Below are positions 27,291 through 36,111 of a DNA stretch of 64,000 nt, one piece after another. The stretch spans positions 3,658,001 through 3,722,000 of the forward strand of contig NZ_CP059856.1 of NCBI RefSeq assembly GCF_009193325.2, in the 5' to 3' direction. The stretch's first letter is position 1. Each line of letters opens with the position of its first letter. Source of the DNA: Bacteroides zhangwenhongii. Lineage in GTDB: Bacteria; Bacteroidota; Bacteroidia; Bacteroidales; Bacteroidaceae. The translations under genes were made by a program, and so were the position numbers. Under the pieces are notes generated by a model. That model did not search any database. It worked only from the letters and a program-made list of their open reading frames with translations, and was not told the origin of the DNA.

Positions 27291-28823
27291 TTACTTGTTA
27301 TCAACAGGAATCAACTTAACCCTTCCGAGATGAGCGTCAAATATAAGTTTATAATCTCCGGCTGTCTTTACCGTTGGCTTTGCCCAGTCTTTATTTTGTC
27401 TGGTCAACATAGTCCCTTGCCAAGCCGGATTTATATGTACCGCCTTTTCATCACTAAAATATCCGAAAACTTCAGGGTCATAAACGGCATCTGCTCCTTC
27501 CGATTTATCAACATACCATGCACAATAATCCCACCAGTTATCATGGTGCCAATTATGAATTATAAAATTCATCTGCGTATTTGCCTTAAGTGACAATGAT
27601 TTAAGATAAAATAAATGAGGATTAATGTTATCTTGCTCAAATCTCTGGATATTCTTAGGAGCATCTGTCATATAACCAAAATAAAACTCTTGGAGCCATG
27701 AACCACCATTATTCCACGTATCTAAAGAAATTGAGCCAAATTCATGCGGCGCAGGATCAATCGCCTGTTCAATCGAATAAGTACTCATTGAATATGAGTT
27801 ATCTGATATATTGAAAGTTATTTCATAATATACATTAGCCTGTTCAAGGACTATCGGTTCAGCAATACTCGGATCAGAGACTAATTTATTAAGATTATTG
27901 GGGTCTCTACCAAAACAAATCGGATAAATATCTGCCTTTTGAGGAATAAAATAAATCTCCGTCCCTGCTTTCTGCGAATAATAATTCGCCTTATAAGTAT
28001 ATGCTCCCGTACGTTCAATTCTCATCGGAACACCAAACACATCAGAAGTCAACTGGCTGGCATCCTCAACATCACTAAGATACATTTTCTGAAAATCCGG
28101 CATTTCCGCCACCACTTTGACTGTATAAGATGTAGTAGTAGTTTCTTCATTAGCAAATTTATCAACGACCCTTAGTTTTACATCATAAGTTCCCGATTGC
28201 GCAATTGGAAGTCTCACCACACCATCAAATTTAGTTTTTCCCTCCGCATCTACTTTCTCAACCAACTCCAAGGACGGAATACTTACTTCTACATAATCTA
28301 AGGCCTGTTCATCCTCTACTATAAAGTGGAACGGAACGGTTCCATCCTCCGCTGTCAAAGTTGTGAACTCACCCTCTGCTGCAAATTTGATTGTCGGTTT
28401 TTCCGAATCATTATCCGTTGAAACCATAATGGTATGTTCAACTGAACGCCCTCCTACGTCTGTAATAGTAACTATAATCGGATAATCAGCCATTCTCGGC
28501 AGTTTTTCAGAAAGAGTAATAGCATATTCTAATTCATAAGAATATAATGGTTCACCATAAATGCTAAGTAAATCAATAGTTTTATCTAAATAAAGTTCAG
28601 CATTTTGTAATCTGATAGAACGAATACCATCTGCATCAGTAATGGTAGCAGTCAACGTTAACTCACTGCCCGGATCAACATGGATATGATCGGCAATCAA
28701 CTCTACAACTGGCTTCTGCCCGTCTACATCTTTGTAGTCATTATCGTCACTACACCCGGTAGTCAACGTTGCAGCAAAAAGAAAAGTCCATAACGCTGCA
28801 CCATGCAAGAATTTTGCTCTCAT
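27291..28823 (-). CDS. Surface glycan-binding lipoprotein (SusE/F-position)
   Basis: This 510-residue lipoprotein (LTTGC, Cys about residue 24) has no catalytic motif. It has Ig-like domains at about 35-115 and 125-230 (KPVVELIADHIHVDPGSEL, then SEKPTIKFAAEGEFT) and a C-terminal domain of unknown fold rich in Trp (NWHHDNWWDYCAWY near residue 430), which could make a sugar-binding platform. Unusually it precedes SusC; in most loci the binding protein follows SusD. It is the first gene after the operator and promoter at 28897-28974. Confidence 0.75.
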   Translation of the reverse strand: MRAKFLHGAALWTFLFAATLTTGCSDDNDYKDVDGQKPVVELIADHIHVDPGSELTLTATITDADGIRSIRLQNAELYLDKTIDLLSIYGEPLYSYELEYAITLSEKLPRMADYPIIVTITDVGGRSVEHTIMVSTDNDSEKPTIKFAAEGEFTTLTAEDGTVPFHFIVEDEQALDYVEVSIPSLELVEKVDAEGKTKFDGVVRLPIAQSGTYDVKLRVVDKFANEETTTTSYTVKVVAEMPDFQKMYLSDVEDASQLTSDVFGVPMRIERTGAYTYKANYYSQKAGTEIYFIPQKADIYPICFGRDPNNLNKLVSDPSIAEPIVLEQANVYYEITFNISDNSYSMSTYSIEQAIDPAPHEFGSISLDTWNNGGSWLQEFYFGYMTDAPKNIQRFEQDNINPHLFYLKSLSLKANTQMNFIIHNWHHDNWWDYCAWYVDKSEGADAVYDPEVFGYFSDEKAVHINPAWQGTMLTRQNKDWAKPTVKTAGDYKLIFDAHLGRVKLIPVDNK

Positions 28824-28896
28824 AATAATAGTATTTAATGATTAAAACTTATCGGTTTATCGTGAAAGACAGAACCAATCGTCTGCTTTCACAATG

Positions 28897-28904
28897 CAAA
28901 TATA
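28897..28904 (-). promoter_or_regulatory. -7 box of the SusCD-GH30 operon promoter
   Basis: On the - strand 28904-28897 reads TATATTTG (TAnnTTTG). A GTTG at 28925-28922 lies 17 bp upstream as a weak -33 box. The start would be near 28890, with a leader of about 67 nt before the ATG at 28823. Confidence 0.55.
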
Positions 28905-28931
28905 AGTGAATAAGATACATACAACCGATAA

Positions 28932-28974
28932 AAATCATGCAGAGAAGCTACATAAATCATGCAATGCACGATTT
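28932..28974. promoter_or_regulatory. Candidate HTCS operator: 22-bp-spaced repeats
   Basis: AAATCATGCA occurs at 28932-28941 and 28954-28963, exactly 22 bp apart, and TGCACGATTT (28965-28974) is its inverted form with one mismatch. The cluster lies just upstream of the operon promoter and between divergent genes, as expected for the site of the AraC-type output domain of the regulator encoded at 29041. Confidence 0.55.
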
Positions 28975-29001
28975 ACATACTCTAAATAAAATATTTATTT
29001 C

Positions 29002-29009
29002 TATTTTTG
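29002..29009 (+). promoter_or_regulatory. -7 box of the HTCS promoter
   Basis: TATTTTTG matches TAnnTTTG. The start would be near 29016, giving a leader of about 25 nt. Confidence 0.5.
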
Positions 29010-29040
29010 AGCCTGTAAATGAAACGAATAGGCACGAGTT

Positions 29041-32000
29041 ATGAAAAAACACATTGCTTCCATTTTATTCTTGTCCTTGCTATCCATCTTCCAGTCGGCA
29101 GCACAAACTTATTCCGTAAAGCGGTTGGGAATTGAACAAGGACTGTCTAATAATTATGTAGTCAGCATTACACAAGATAAACAAGGTTTTCTATGGTTTG
29201 CTACGGAAGAAGGGCTTAACAAGTTCGATGGAACCCGTTTCATCACCTATTATAAAAATGACCCGTCACAAAACAGTCAGGGAATCACCGGCAATGAGCT
29301 TAACCGGGTGTATGCCGACACTAAACGTCCTGTGATATGGATAGCTACCCAGCGTGACGGATTAAATGCCTATAACTATGACAAACAGGAATTCATCCCC
29401 TATCTGCACAATCCGGAGGATCCGCATAGTCTGATTACCAATGATGTAACGGATATCGCCCCTTCTACCCAAAGTGCAGACGGTCTGTGGATCAGTACCT
29501 ATTATAGAGGTATAGAATATCTCGACATCAACAGCGGACAATTTACCCATTACAATAAAAACACGATTCCCGGATTGCCCGACGAACAAACATGGACCGT
29601 ATTGGACGGAGGAGACGGGAATTTATATATCGGCCATGTTAGCGGGGGTTTCAGCATTCTCTCGCTGAAAGACAAAAGTGTGAAAAACTTCCGACACGAG
29701 CCGGATAATCCGATGAGCCTGCCCGGAAATGATGTACGATGTCTCACCAAAGACACAAACGGAAATATCTGGCTGGGAACAGACAAAGGACTGGCTCTCT
29801 TCAACGCTGCCGATAGCAACTTTATCACCTTCAAGAATAACAAAAACGACAAGCACGAAGCCTTATGTAACCGCATACTCGCCATCAAACAACTAAATGA
29901 CAGCAAACTATGGATAGCCTCCGAGCTGAATGGCATTACCATACTGGATCTAAAGCAAAGTATGTTTCTTTCACCGGACCAGATCTCCCTCGAATATATA
30001 CAAGAAGGAGATGATAACCGAAGTCTTTCCAATGCAAGTGCCCGATGCATATTCCAAGATTCTTTTGACAATATCTGGATAGGGACGTGGGGAGGAGGAA
30101 TCAATTTCATCAGCAGTACCCCTCCTTTATTCACAACATTGAGCTACTCTCCCATTCCCGGCAATGAGAACAGCCTGAACAACAAAGTGGCAAGCAGTCT
30201 TTGCACAGACAGACAAGGACGGGTGTGGATCGGTACGGACGGAGGAGGAATCAATGTATTTGAAGGGGACAAGCGCACCGCTATCTATAAAAAAGAAACC
30301 GGAGAAATTCCTTCAAACTTTATACTCACTTCCCTGCAAGACTCGAAAGGCAACTTATGGTTCGGTTCTTTCCAAGGAGGAATCAGTTACTATGACAGCC
30401 GCAACAGAACTTTCCGTTCCATCTCTCTGATGGGACAATCCAATCAGGATGTCCGTACAATCTACGAAGACTCCCGACATAATATCTGGGTAGGATACAG
30501 TGGAGGAATCATCGTACTGAATCCTCTGAACATGGAAATCATCCGGCATTATCATACGGGAAACAGCGAATTGCACAGTAACTTTGTACGTGCCATCGCA
30601 CAGGATGAGAAAGGCCGGTTCTGGATCGGTACTTTCGGAGACGGACTTGGAGTATACAGTCCGGACCTGCAATTGATTCAAACCTTCGTACAAAGGGAAG
30701 GTTTCTGCTCCAACACCATCAACCAGATCATACAAGACAGACTGAAAAGAATGTGGGTGGGGACAGGAGAAGGACTGGTATGCTTCCCGTCAACCGACGC
30801 ACTGACCTATAAAACTTACCAACGGAAAGATGGCTTACTCAATACCAATATTTGTGCCATAACGGAAGATAAGAAAGGTAATATCTGGTTCAGTAATAAT
30901 AAAGGAATCAGTTGCTACGTCACGGATAAAAACTGCTTCTACAATTACGGTCATTCGGACGATGTCCCGGCAGGCAGTTTCTCAAGCGGCTGCGTAACGC
31001 AAAACAAGAACGGACTGATTTATTTCGGCTCAATCAACGGAGTATGTTGTTTCGATCCGGATATCACAATGAACGACCAAGCCAATCCGTCGGCTATCAT
31101 CACCGAAATGAAAGTACTGGGACGGTTGAGCAATCCCGAAAATAATGACCTGTTCATCAATGTATCCAAAGGAGAACAGGTTGAACTGACCCATGCACAA
31201 AACAGCTTCGGGCTGACATTCAACGTACAAAACTACTCTCTGGTCAATCAAGTGGAATATGTGTATATGCTGAAAGGACTAGAAAATTCGTGGTACACAG
31301 TCAATGAAAACAATAGCGTGACATTCCGTAACATTCCTCCCGGAAAATATGAGTTTCTTATCAAAGCGCGCATTCACAACCAGGAATGGCCGGAAGAAGC
31401 CACCTCCCTGACTATCCGGATTAACCCGCCCCTCTGGCTCACCTGGTGGGCAAAGCTTATCTATGTCCTGATATCTGCCGGCATTGTATATCTAATCCTT
31501 CACGCATATAAGAAAAAGCTGGATTTGGAAAGCCTTTACACATTGGAAAAGAAGAACCACGAACAAGAACAGGAATTAAATCAGGAACGCCTGCGTTTCT
31601 ATACCAACATCACACACGAACTGCGTACACCGCTAACCTTGATTCTCGGTCCGCTGGAGGATATGCAAAAGGATACCTCACTCCCGGTAAAACAAGCTCA
31701 GAAATTGTCGGTCATCCACCAAAGTGCATTACGCCTGCTCAACCTCATCAATCAGATATTGGAGTTCAGAAAGACAGAGACACAAAACAAAAGGCTATGT
31801 GTCTGCAAAGGCAACATCGCCCCTTTGATCTATGAAATAGGTCTCAAATACAAAGAACTGAATCAAAAGACAAAGATTGATTTCCGAATTCAGATAGAAA
31901 AAGAAGAAATGCTTCTTTTCTTTGACAAGGAAATTGTCACCATCGTATTGGACAATCTGATTTCCAATGCCATCAAATATACGGAACAAGGATGTATTAC

Positions 32001-33162
32001 CCTAAGCCTGTATCAGACCGTGCGCAATGAGGTGGCATATACGGAAATTAAAGTAAGCGACACAGGATACGGAATTTCCGCCGAAGCACTGCCACATATT
32101 TTCGACCGTTACTATCAGGAAAGCGGCAAACATCAGGCATCGGGAACCGGTATCGGTCTGGCTCTGGTAAAGAATCTCGTAGAGCTGCATGAAGGAGAAA
32201 TCCGTGCAGAAAGTGTGCAAAACGAAGGCAGCACTTTCTACATCAGCCTCTTGACGGATAATATCTATCCCAACGCCTTGCACGCCGACTCTACCGAACC
32301 TGCGGCAAAAGAGGATACTGCTCAAGCAACGACCTCCGAAAACACTTCAGAACATACAGTAGACAATGGCAAACCGATCTTGCTGATTGTAGAAGATAAT
32401 GAAGAAATACAGAAATACATTGCCGAATCCTTCTCCGATTCTTTTGAGGTAATCACAGCCGATAATGGAGAAGAAGGAAAACAACAGGCGCTCAGCCACA
32501 TCCCGGATATCATTGTCAGCGATATTATGATGCCTGTAATGGATGGTATTACCCTATGCCGGCAGTTAAAGGAGGATGTACGTACCAGCCATATTCCTAT
32601 TATTCTGCTGACAGCCAAAGATTCGCTACAGGACAAAGAAGAAGGTTATGAAGTAGGCGCCGACTCTTACCTGACAAAACCGTTCAGCGCTTCTCTTTTG
32701 CGCAGCCGAATCAATAATCTACTCGAATCGAGAAAGAAACTGATTACCCAATTCCAAGCACAGCCTGTTCCGGGCAATCAGACGGATTTGAACGAGAAAC
32801 GTATCATAATAGCCGAGGCTCTAAGCAAGCTGGATAATGAGTTTATTGAGAAAATAACTCTTTTAATCGAAGAAAACCTCTCTTCAGAGAAGATTGACAT
32901 CACTTATCTTTCCGACAAGATGTGTATGAGCGGTTCCACTCTTTACCGGAAAATGAAAGCACTTACCGGACTTTCAACCAACGAATACATCCGGAAGGTG
33001 AAAATGCAGAATGCGGAACGGCTGTTGCTCGAAGGGAAGTTTAATATATCTGAAATTGCCTATAAAGTAGGAATGAACAGTACAGGCTATTTCCGCCAAT
33101 GCTTTAAAGAAGAATTCGGTGTCTCACCCTCAGATTATTTGAAACAGATAAAGCAGGTATAA
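29041..33162 (+). CDS. Hybrid two-component system sensor-regulator (HTCS)
   Basis: This 1373-residue protein has all HTCS parts in order: signal peptide (1-22); a periplasmic sensor of two beta-propellers made of Reg_prop repeats (DKQGFLWFATEEGLNKFDGT and many GNIWLGT-like repeats, about 30-700); a Y_Y_Y domain (about 720-795); one membrane span near 805-822; HisKA with H859 in THELRTPLTLILGPL; HATPase (NAIKYTEQG, GTGIGLALVKNLVELHEG); a receiver with D1161 in IVSDIMMPVMDG and K in LTKPF; and a C-terminal AraC-type HTH. It senses an oligosaccharide in the periplasm and should activate the divergent SusCD-GH30 operon. Confidence 0.96.
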   Translation: MKKHIASILFLSLLSIFQSAAQTYSVKRLGIEQGLSNNYVVSITQDKQGFLWFATEEGLNKFDGTRFITYYKNDPSQNSQGITGNELNRVYADTKRPVIWIATQRDGLNAYNYDKQEFIPYLHNPEDPHSLITNDVTDIAPSTQSADGLWISTYYRGIEYLDINSGQFTHYNKNTIPGLPDEQTWTVLDGGDGNLYIGHVSGGFSILSLKDKSVKNFRHEPDNPMSLPGNDVRCLTKDTNGNIWLGTDKGLALFNAADSNFITFKNNKNDKHEALCNRILAIKQLNDSKLWIASELNGITILDLKQSMFLSPDQISLEYIQEGDDNRSLSNASARCIFQDSFDNIWIGTWGGGINFISSTPPLFTTLSYSPIPGNENSLNNKVASSLCTDRQGRVWIGTDGGGINVFEGDKRTAIYKKETGEIPSNFILTSLQDSKGNLWFGSFQGGISYYDSRNRTFRSISLMGQSNQDVRTIYEDSRHNIWVGYSGGIIVLNPLNMEIIRHYHTGNSELHSNFVRAIAQDEKGRFWIGTFGDGLGVYSPDLQLIQTFVQREGFCSNTINQIIQDRLKRMWVGTGEGLVCFPSTDALTYKTYQRKDGLLNTNICAITEDKKGNIWFSNNKGISCYVTDKNCFYNYGHSDDVPAGSFSSGCVTQNKNGLIYFGSINGVCCFDPDITMNDQANPSAIITEMKVLGRLSNPENNDLFINVSKGEQVELTHAQNSFGLTFNVQNYSLVNQVEYVYMLKGLENSWYTVNENNSVTFRNIPPGKYEFLIKARIHNQEWPEEATSLTIRINPPLWLTWWAKLIYVLISAGIVYLILHAYKKKLDLESLYTLEKKNHEQEQELNQERLRFYTNITHELRTPLTLILGPLEDMQKDTSLPVKQAQKLSVIHQSALRLLNLINQILEFRKTETQNKRLCVCKGNIAPLIYEIGLKYKELNQKTKIDFRIQIEKEEMLLFFDKEIVTIVLDNLISNAIKYTEQGCITLSLYQTVRNEVAYTEIKVSDTGYGISAEALPHIFDRYYQESGKHQASGTGIGLALVKNLVELHEGEIRAESVQNEGSTFYISLLTDNIYPNALHADSTEPAAKEDTAQATTSENTSEHTVDNGKPILLIVEDNEEIQKYIAESFSDSFEVITADNGEEGKQQALSHIPDIIVSDIMMPVMDGITLCRQLKEDVRTSHIPIILLTAKDSLQDKEEGYEVGADSYLTKPFSASLLRSRINNLLESRKKLITQFQAQPVPGNQTDLNEKRIIIAEALSKLDNEFIEKITLLIEENLSSEKIDITYLSDKMCMSGSTLYRKMKALTGLSTNEYIRKVKMQNAERLLLEGKFNISEIAYKVGMNSTGYFRQCFKEEFGVSPSDYLKQIKQV

Positions 33163-33168
33163 AAAACT

Positions 33169-33221
33169 AAATGCAGATTCTCGCAAAGAACTGATAATCA
33201 AATCTGCGAGAATCTGCGTTT
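33169..33221. terminator. Bidirectional terminator between HTCS and GH18 genes
   Basis: GCAGATTCTCGCA (33173-33185) and TGCGAGAATCTGC (33205-33217) are perfect inverted arms. Adding the flanking bases gives a 17-bp stem with one G-U, with an A-run on the left and a T-run on the right, so it can act for both convergent genes. Confidence 0.8.
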
Positions 33222-33245
33222 AAATGACAATTACAGTCTACGACT

Positions 33246-34211
33246 CTACTCTTTATTCAATTCTTCAATCATGGCTTTAAGCAATGATTGGCTGTTATCC
33301 AACGGCAAATCTGTAGCCAAGTCCCAACTCATCATTCCTTTCAAGCCCTGCTCTTTCGCATAACGTGTCTTGACACGGATATTATCTTGCCCGTCGAACA
33401 CATACACTTCTCCTTTATAATTTACTTCATTCTCTGCCGGACTCGTAATCAGCCCATTCTGCACAAAACTAAAATAAGCTTCTGTCTTTTTCGAGTTATC
33501 CTTTGTCACTCCATAAAAAGGAACTCCTGCCACCAGCTTCTCTTTCGGAATACCATATTTCAATACCATCTGTATATCCGAACAATATTTCTCTACCGGA
33601 AAACGAACCGGTGAAGGGCCATAACATTGAAGTGAAATAAAATCAACGGCAGCAATCGCCTCCTTACTTATCTTATAAGAAACCGGATGCAGAGATACGC
33701 TGAGAATGTATTTATTGCCCAGCACTTCCCTCATCTTGAGAATAGCCAAACTGTAATCCTCATATTCTTTCGCATTCTCCGCCCATTCAAAGTCCAGGTC
33801 AATACCATCAAGCTTATTTTGTCGGAGCACTTTCTTTATATTTTTTGCAAATGCCGTACGGGCGGTTTCATCAGCCACCATCGCCTTCCACTGACCACCG
33901 GAAGCTCCAATCCGTACTTTCGCCTTCGTCCCTTTCACCTCAGCACGAATGGATTTTATCAATCCCTCCCAAGTAGTGACTCCTTTACCTTGAAATGCAC
34001 GAGGGTTCTCAAAAGAGAGCGATCCGTCCTTATTGGGATGGACATTTAATAGAATAAGGTCGTCGCTTGCCCGCAGACTTTCAGTAGCGACACGTCCCCG
34101 GTTGTAGAAATTTCCACGCACATAAGAACTTACAAAAGATTTCTGTTGTGCATAAAGACATACACCGACCAACAGAAACAGAGAAAAGATAATCTTTCTA
34201 GGTATTAGCAT
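33246..34211 (-). CDS. GH18 family glycosidase
   Basis: I chose the ATG at 34211 (321 aa) because a signal peptide follows (IPRKIIFSLFLLVGVCLYAQ) and a -7 box lies at 34241-34248. The GH18 motif DGIDLDFEW gives the catalytic E142; KVRIGASGG and the C-terminal GLKGMMSWDLATD also fit. Members split chitin or the chitobiose core of N-glycans. The short catalytic-only form could be an endo-beta-N-acetylglucosaminidase or a chitinase-like enzyme. It is convergent with the HTCS and divergent from an AraC regulator, so it may not belong to the SusCD operon. Confidence 0.85.
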   Translation of the reverse strand: MLIPRKIIFSLFLLVGVCLYAQQKSFVSSYVRGNFYNRGRVATESLRASDDLILLNVHPNKDGSLSFENPRAFQGKGVTTWEGLIKSIRAEVKGTKAKVRIGASGGQWKAMVADETARTAFAKNIKKVLRQNKLDGIDLDFEWAENAKEYEDYSLAILKMREVLGNKYILSVSLHPVSYKISKEAIAAVDFISLQCYGPSPVRFPVEKYCSDIQMVLKYGIPKEKLVAGVPFYGVTKDNSKKTEAYFSFVQNGLITSPAENEVNYKGEVYVFDGQDNIRVKTRYAKEQGLKGMMSWDLATDLPLDNSQSLLKAMIEELNKE

Positions 34212-34240
34212 AACGATTAATATTTTATGAGTTTCAACCA

Positions 34241-34248
34241 CAAAAGTA
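34241..34248 (-). promoter_or_regulatory. -7 box of the GH18 promoter
   Basis: On the - strand this reads TACTTTTG (TAnnTTTG). The start would be near 34234, about 23 nt before the ATG at 34211. The -33 box is poor. Confidence 0.4.
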
Positions 34249-34335
34249 TGCACTCTCAGCATAAAATGATGTTCAAAAATTACTATATAACTTCCAATAA
34301 TCAACAGAAAGAGCACAAGTTTACACAAAAAATCC

Positions 34336-34343
34336 TATCTTTG
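34336..34343 (+). promoter_or_regulatory. -7 box of the AraC regulator promoter
   Basis: TATCTTTG matches TAnnTTTG and would start transcription near 34350, which excludes the upstream in-frame ATGs at 34227-34269 and supports the start at 34377. Confidence 0.5.
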
Positions 34344-34376
34344 TTCCCTGATGATAATAATTCACGAATAAGACTG

Positions 34377-35249
34377 ATGCCAGAAGATTCATTTTGCATA
34401 CAATATAAGAATTGTACAGGGTGTCCCAGAGCTACAGAAAACACTCTTGTATATAAGAGCTTACCCAAAGGAGAACACATTCCTAAGGATAAGTGTACGC
34501 AAAATTGTATGCTTTTCATGCTTAAAGGCGAATTACTTATCAATAGTGAAGAGTACCCGGGAAATACCCTACACGAAAAGCAGTTTATCCTACAGGCCAT
34601 CGGGTCTAAAATAGAAATACTGGCTCTTACGGACGTTGAATACATCATATTCTGGTTCAACGAACTCCCTCTACTCTGCGAAGACCGTTACAATGAAATA
34701 AAAGATCAAGCGGAAGCACCCTTGACCTACACCCCTCTGGTGATGAGCGAAAAAATTCATTCCCTTATCAGCAGTATGCCCGACTTCCTCAATGAAGAAT
34801 CTCCCTGCAGCAAATATATCGAACTGAAATGTAAGGAATTGGTATTCCTGATTACCAATTTCTATCCGCTACCTCAATTAAAGACTTTCTTCTACCCGAT
34901 CAGTACTTATACGGAGAGCTTCCAATACTTCGTGATACAAAATTACAGCAAGGTGAAAAGTGTGGAAGAATTTGCACATCTGGGAGGTTACACAACCACG
35001 ACCTTCCGCCGACTCTTCAAAAATATGTACGGAATCCCCGTATACGAATGGATACTGGAGAAAAAACGGGAAGGCATTCTGGATGACCTCCAACACACTA
35101 ATATGCGAATCACAGAGATATGTAACCGATACGGATTCGACTCTCTGTCCCACTTTGCGCACTTCTGCAAAGACTCTTTTGGTGACACTCCACGCGCCTT
35201 ACGCAAGAAAGCAGCCAACGGTGAAAAAATCGGAAAGATTAGCGATTAA
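34377..35249 (+). CDS. AraC-family transcriptional regulator
   Basis: The ATG at 34377 (290 aa) is preferred over an in-frame ATG at 34227 because a promoter box lies at 34336-34343. The N-terminal part (about 1-150) is a cupin-like sensing domain with a Cys-rich start (CIQYKNCTGCPR, then KDKCTQNC), which might bind a metal or be structural. The C-terminal 100 residues are an AraC double helix-turn-helix (SVEEFAHLGGYTTTTFRRLF, then ITEICNRYGFDSLSHFAHFC). It is divergent from the GH18 gene and may control it. The ligand is unknown. Confidence 0.82.
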   Translation: MPEDSFCIQYKNCTGCPRATENTLVYKSLPKGEHIPKDKCTQNCMLFMLKGELLINSEEYPGNTLHEKQFILQAIGSKIEILALTDVEYIIFWFNELPLLCEDRYNEIKDQAEAPLTYTPLVMSEKIHSLISSMPDFLNEESPCSKYIELKCKELVFLITNFYPLPQLKTFFYPISTYTESFQYFVIQNYSKVKSVEEFAHLGGYTTTTFRRLFKNMYGIPVYEWILEKKREGILDDLQHTNMRITEICNRYGFDSLSHFAHFCKDSFGDTPRALRKKAANGEKIGKISD

Positions 35250-35268
35250 AGAATTATTTCTTTAATTC

Positions 35269-35300
35269 CTTGCTCAATCAATCTATTTCCCCTATTTTTG
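35269..35300 (+). promoter_or_regulatory. Promoter of the fumarate reductase operon
   Basis: CTTG (35269-35272) and TATTTTTG (35293-35300) are separated by 20 bp. The start would be near 35307, giving a leader of about 63 nt. Confidence 0.6.
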
Positions 35301-35369
35301 CAGTCCGTAAGAGGTGTAAAACGTCGAAATTTTAGTTCTAACAATTAAATAATTTAAATTCAATCATTT

Positions 35370-36074
35370 ATGTGGTTAAGTAATTCATCTGTAGGAAGGA
35401 AAGTGGTGATGAGCGTTACCGGTATCGCCCTTGTCCTGTTTCTAACATTTCACATGGCGATGAACTTGGTTGCGATCATCTCGGCTGATGGTTACAACAT
35501 GATTTGTGAATTCCTGGGAGCAAACTGGTATGCGTTAGTGGCTACCGCAGGATTGGCTGCTCTGTTCATCATTCACATCATCTATGCATTCTGGCTGACC
35601 ATGCAGAACCGCAAAGCGCGTGGTAGCGAACGCTATGCAGTGACCGACAAGCCTAAAACCGTAGAGTGGGCTTCTCAAAACATGTTGGTGTTAGGTATTA
35701 TCGTAATTGTAGGTCTTGGCTTACACCTCTTCAACTTCTGGGCAAAAATGCAGTTGCCGGAACTGATGCACAACATGGGTATGCACGCTGACACCCTGAC
35801 GCTGGCTTACGCCGCTAACGGTGCTTATCACATCCAGCAGACATTCTCTTGCCCGACTTATGTGGTTCTTTACCTTGTTTGGCTGTTTGCTCTGTGGTTC
35901 CACCTGACTCACGGTTTCTGGAGTTCAATGCAATCACTGGGATGGAACAACAAAGTATGGATCAATCGTTGGAAATGCATTTCTAACATCTACTCTACGA
36001 TTGTAGTACTCGGTTTCGCACTGGTAGTCGTAGTATTCTTTGTGAAAACACTGATTTGCAACGGTGCTTGCTAA
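35370..36074 (+). CDS. frdC: Fumarate reductase cytochrome b subunit
   Basis: This 234-residue integral membrane protein has five hydrophobic helices, for example GIALVLFLTFHMAMNLVAII and TAGLAALFIIHIIYAFWLT. Conserved His residues in LTFHMAMN, FIIHIIYAF, LGLHLFNFW and LWFHLTHGFW are likely heme ligands of the di-heme type. It anchors the complex and takes electrons from menaquinol. The gene order C-A-B and close spacing match the quinol:fumarate reductase of Bacteroides and epsilon-proteobacteria. In Bacteroides this reaction drives the succinate branch of fermentation. It ends in a TAAATAG heptamer repeat. Confidence 0.95.
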   Translation: MWLSNSSVGRKVVMSVTGIALVLFLTFHMAMNLVAIISADGYNMICEFLGANWYALVATAGLAALFIIHIIYAFWLTMQNRKARGSERYAVTDKPKTVEWASQNMLVLGIIVIVGLGLHLFNFWAKMQLPELMHNMGMHADTLTLAYAANGAYHIQQTFSCPTYVVLYLVWLFALWFHLTHGFWSSMQSLGWNNKVWINRWKCISNIYSTIVVLGFALVVVVFFVKTLICNGAC

Positions 36075-36092
36075 ATAGTAAATAGTAAATGA
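36072..36092. repeat. TAAATAG heptamer repeats after frdC
   Basis: TAAATAG at 36072 and 36079 is followed by TAAATGA at 36086, a 7-bp period. The first copy begins with the frdC stop codon. The array fills most of the 37-bp gap to frdA. Confidence 0.7.
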
Positions 36093-36111
36093 TTAAATTG
36101 TAAATAATATT

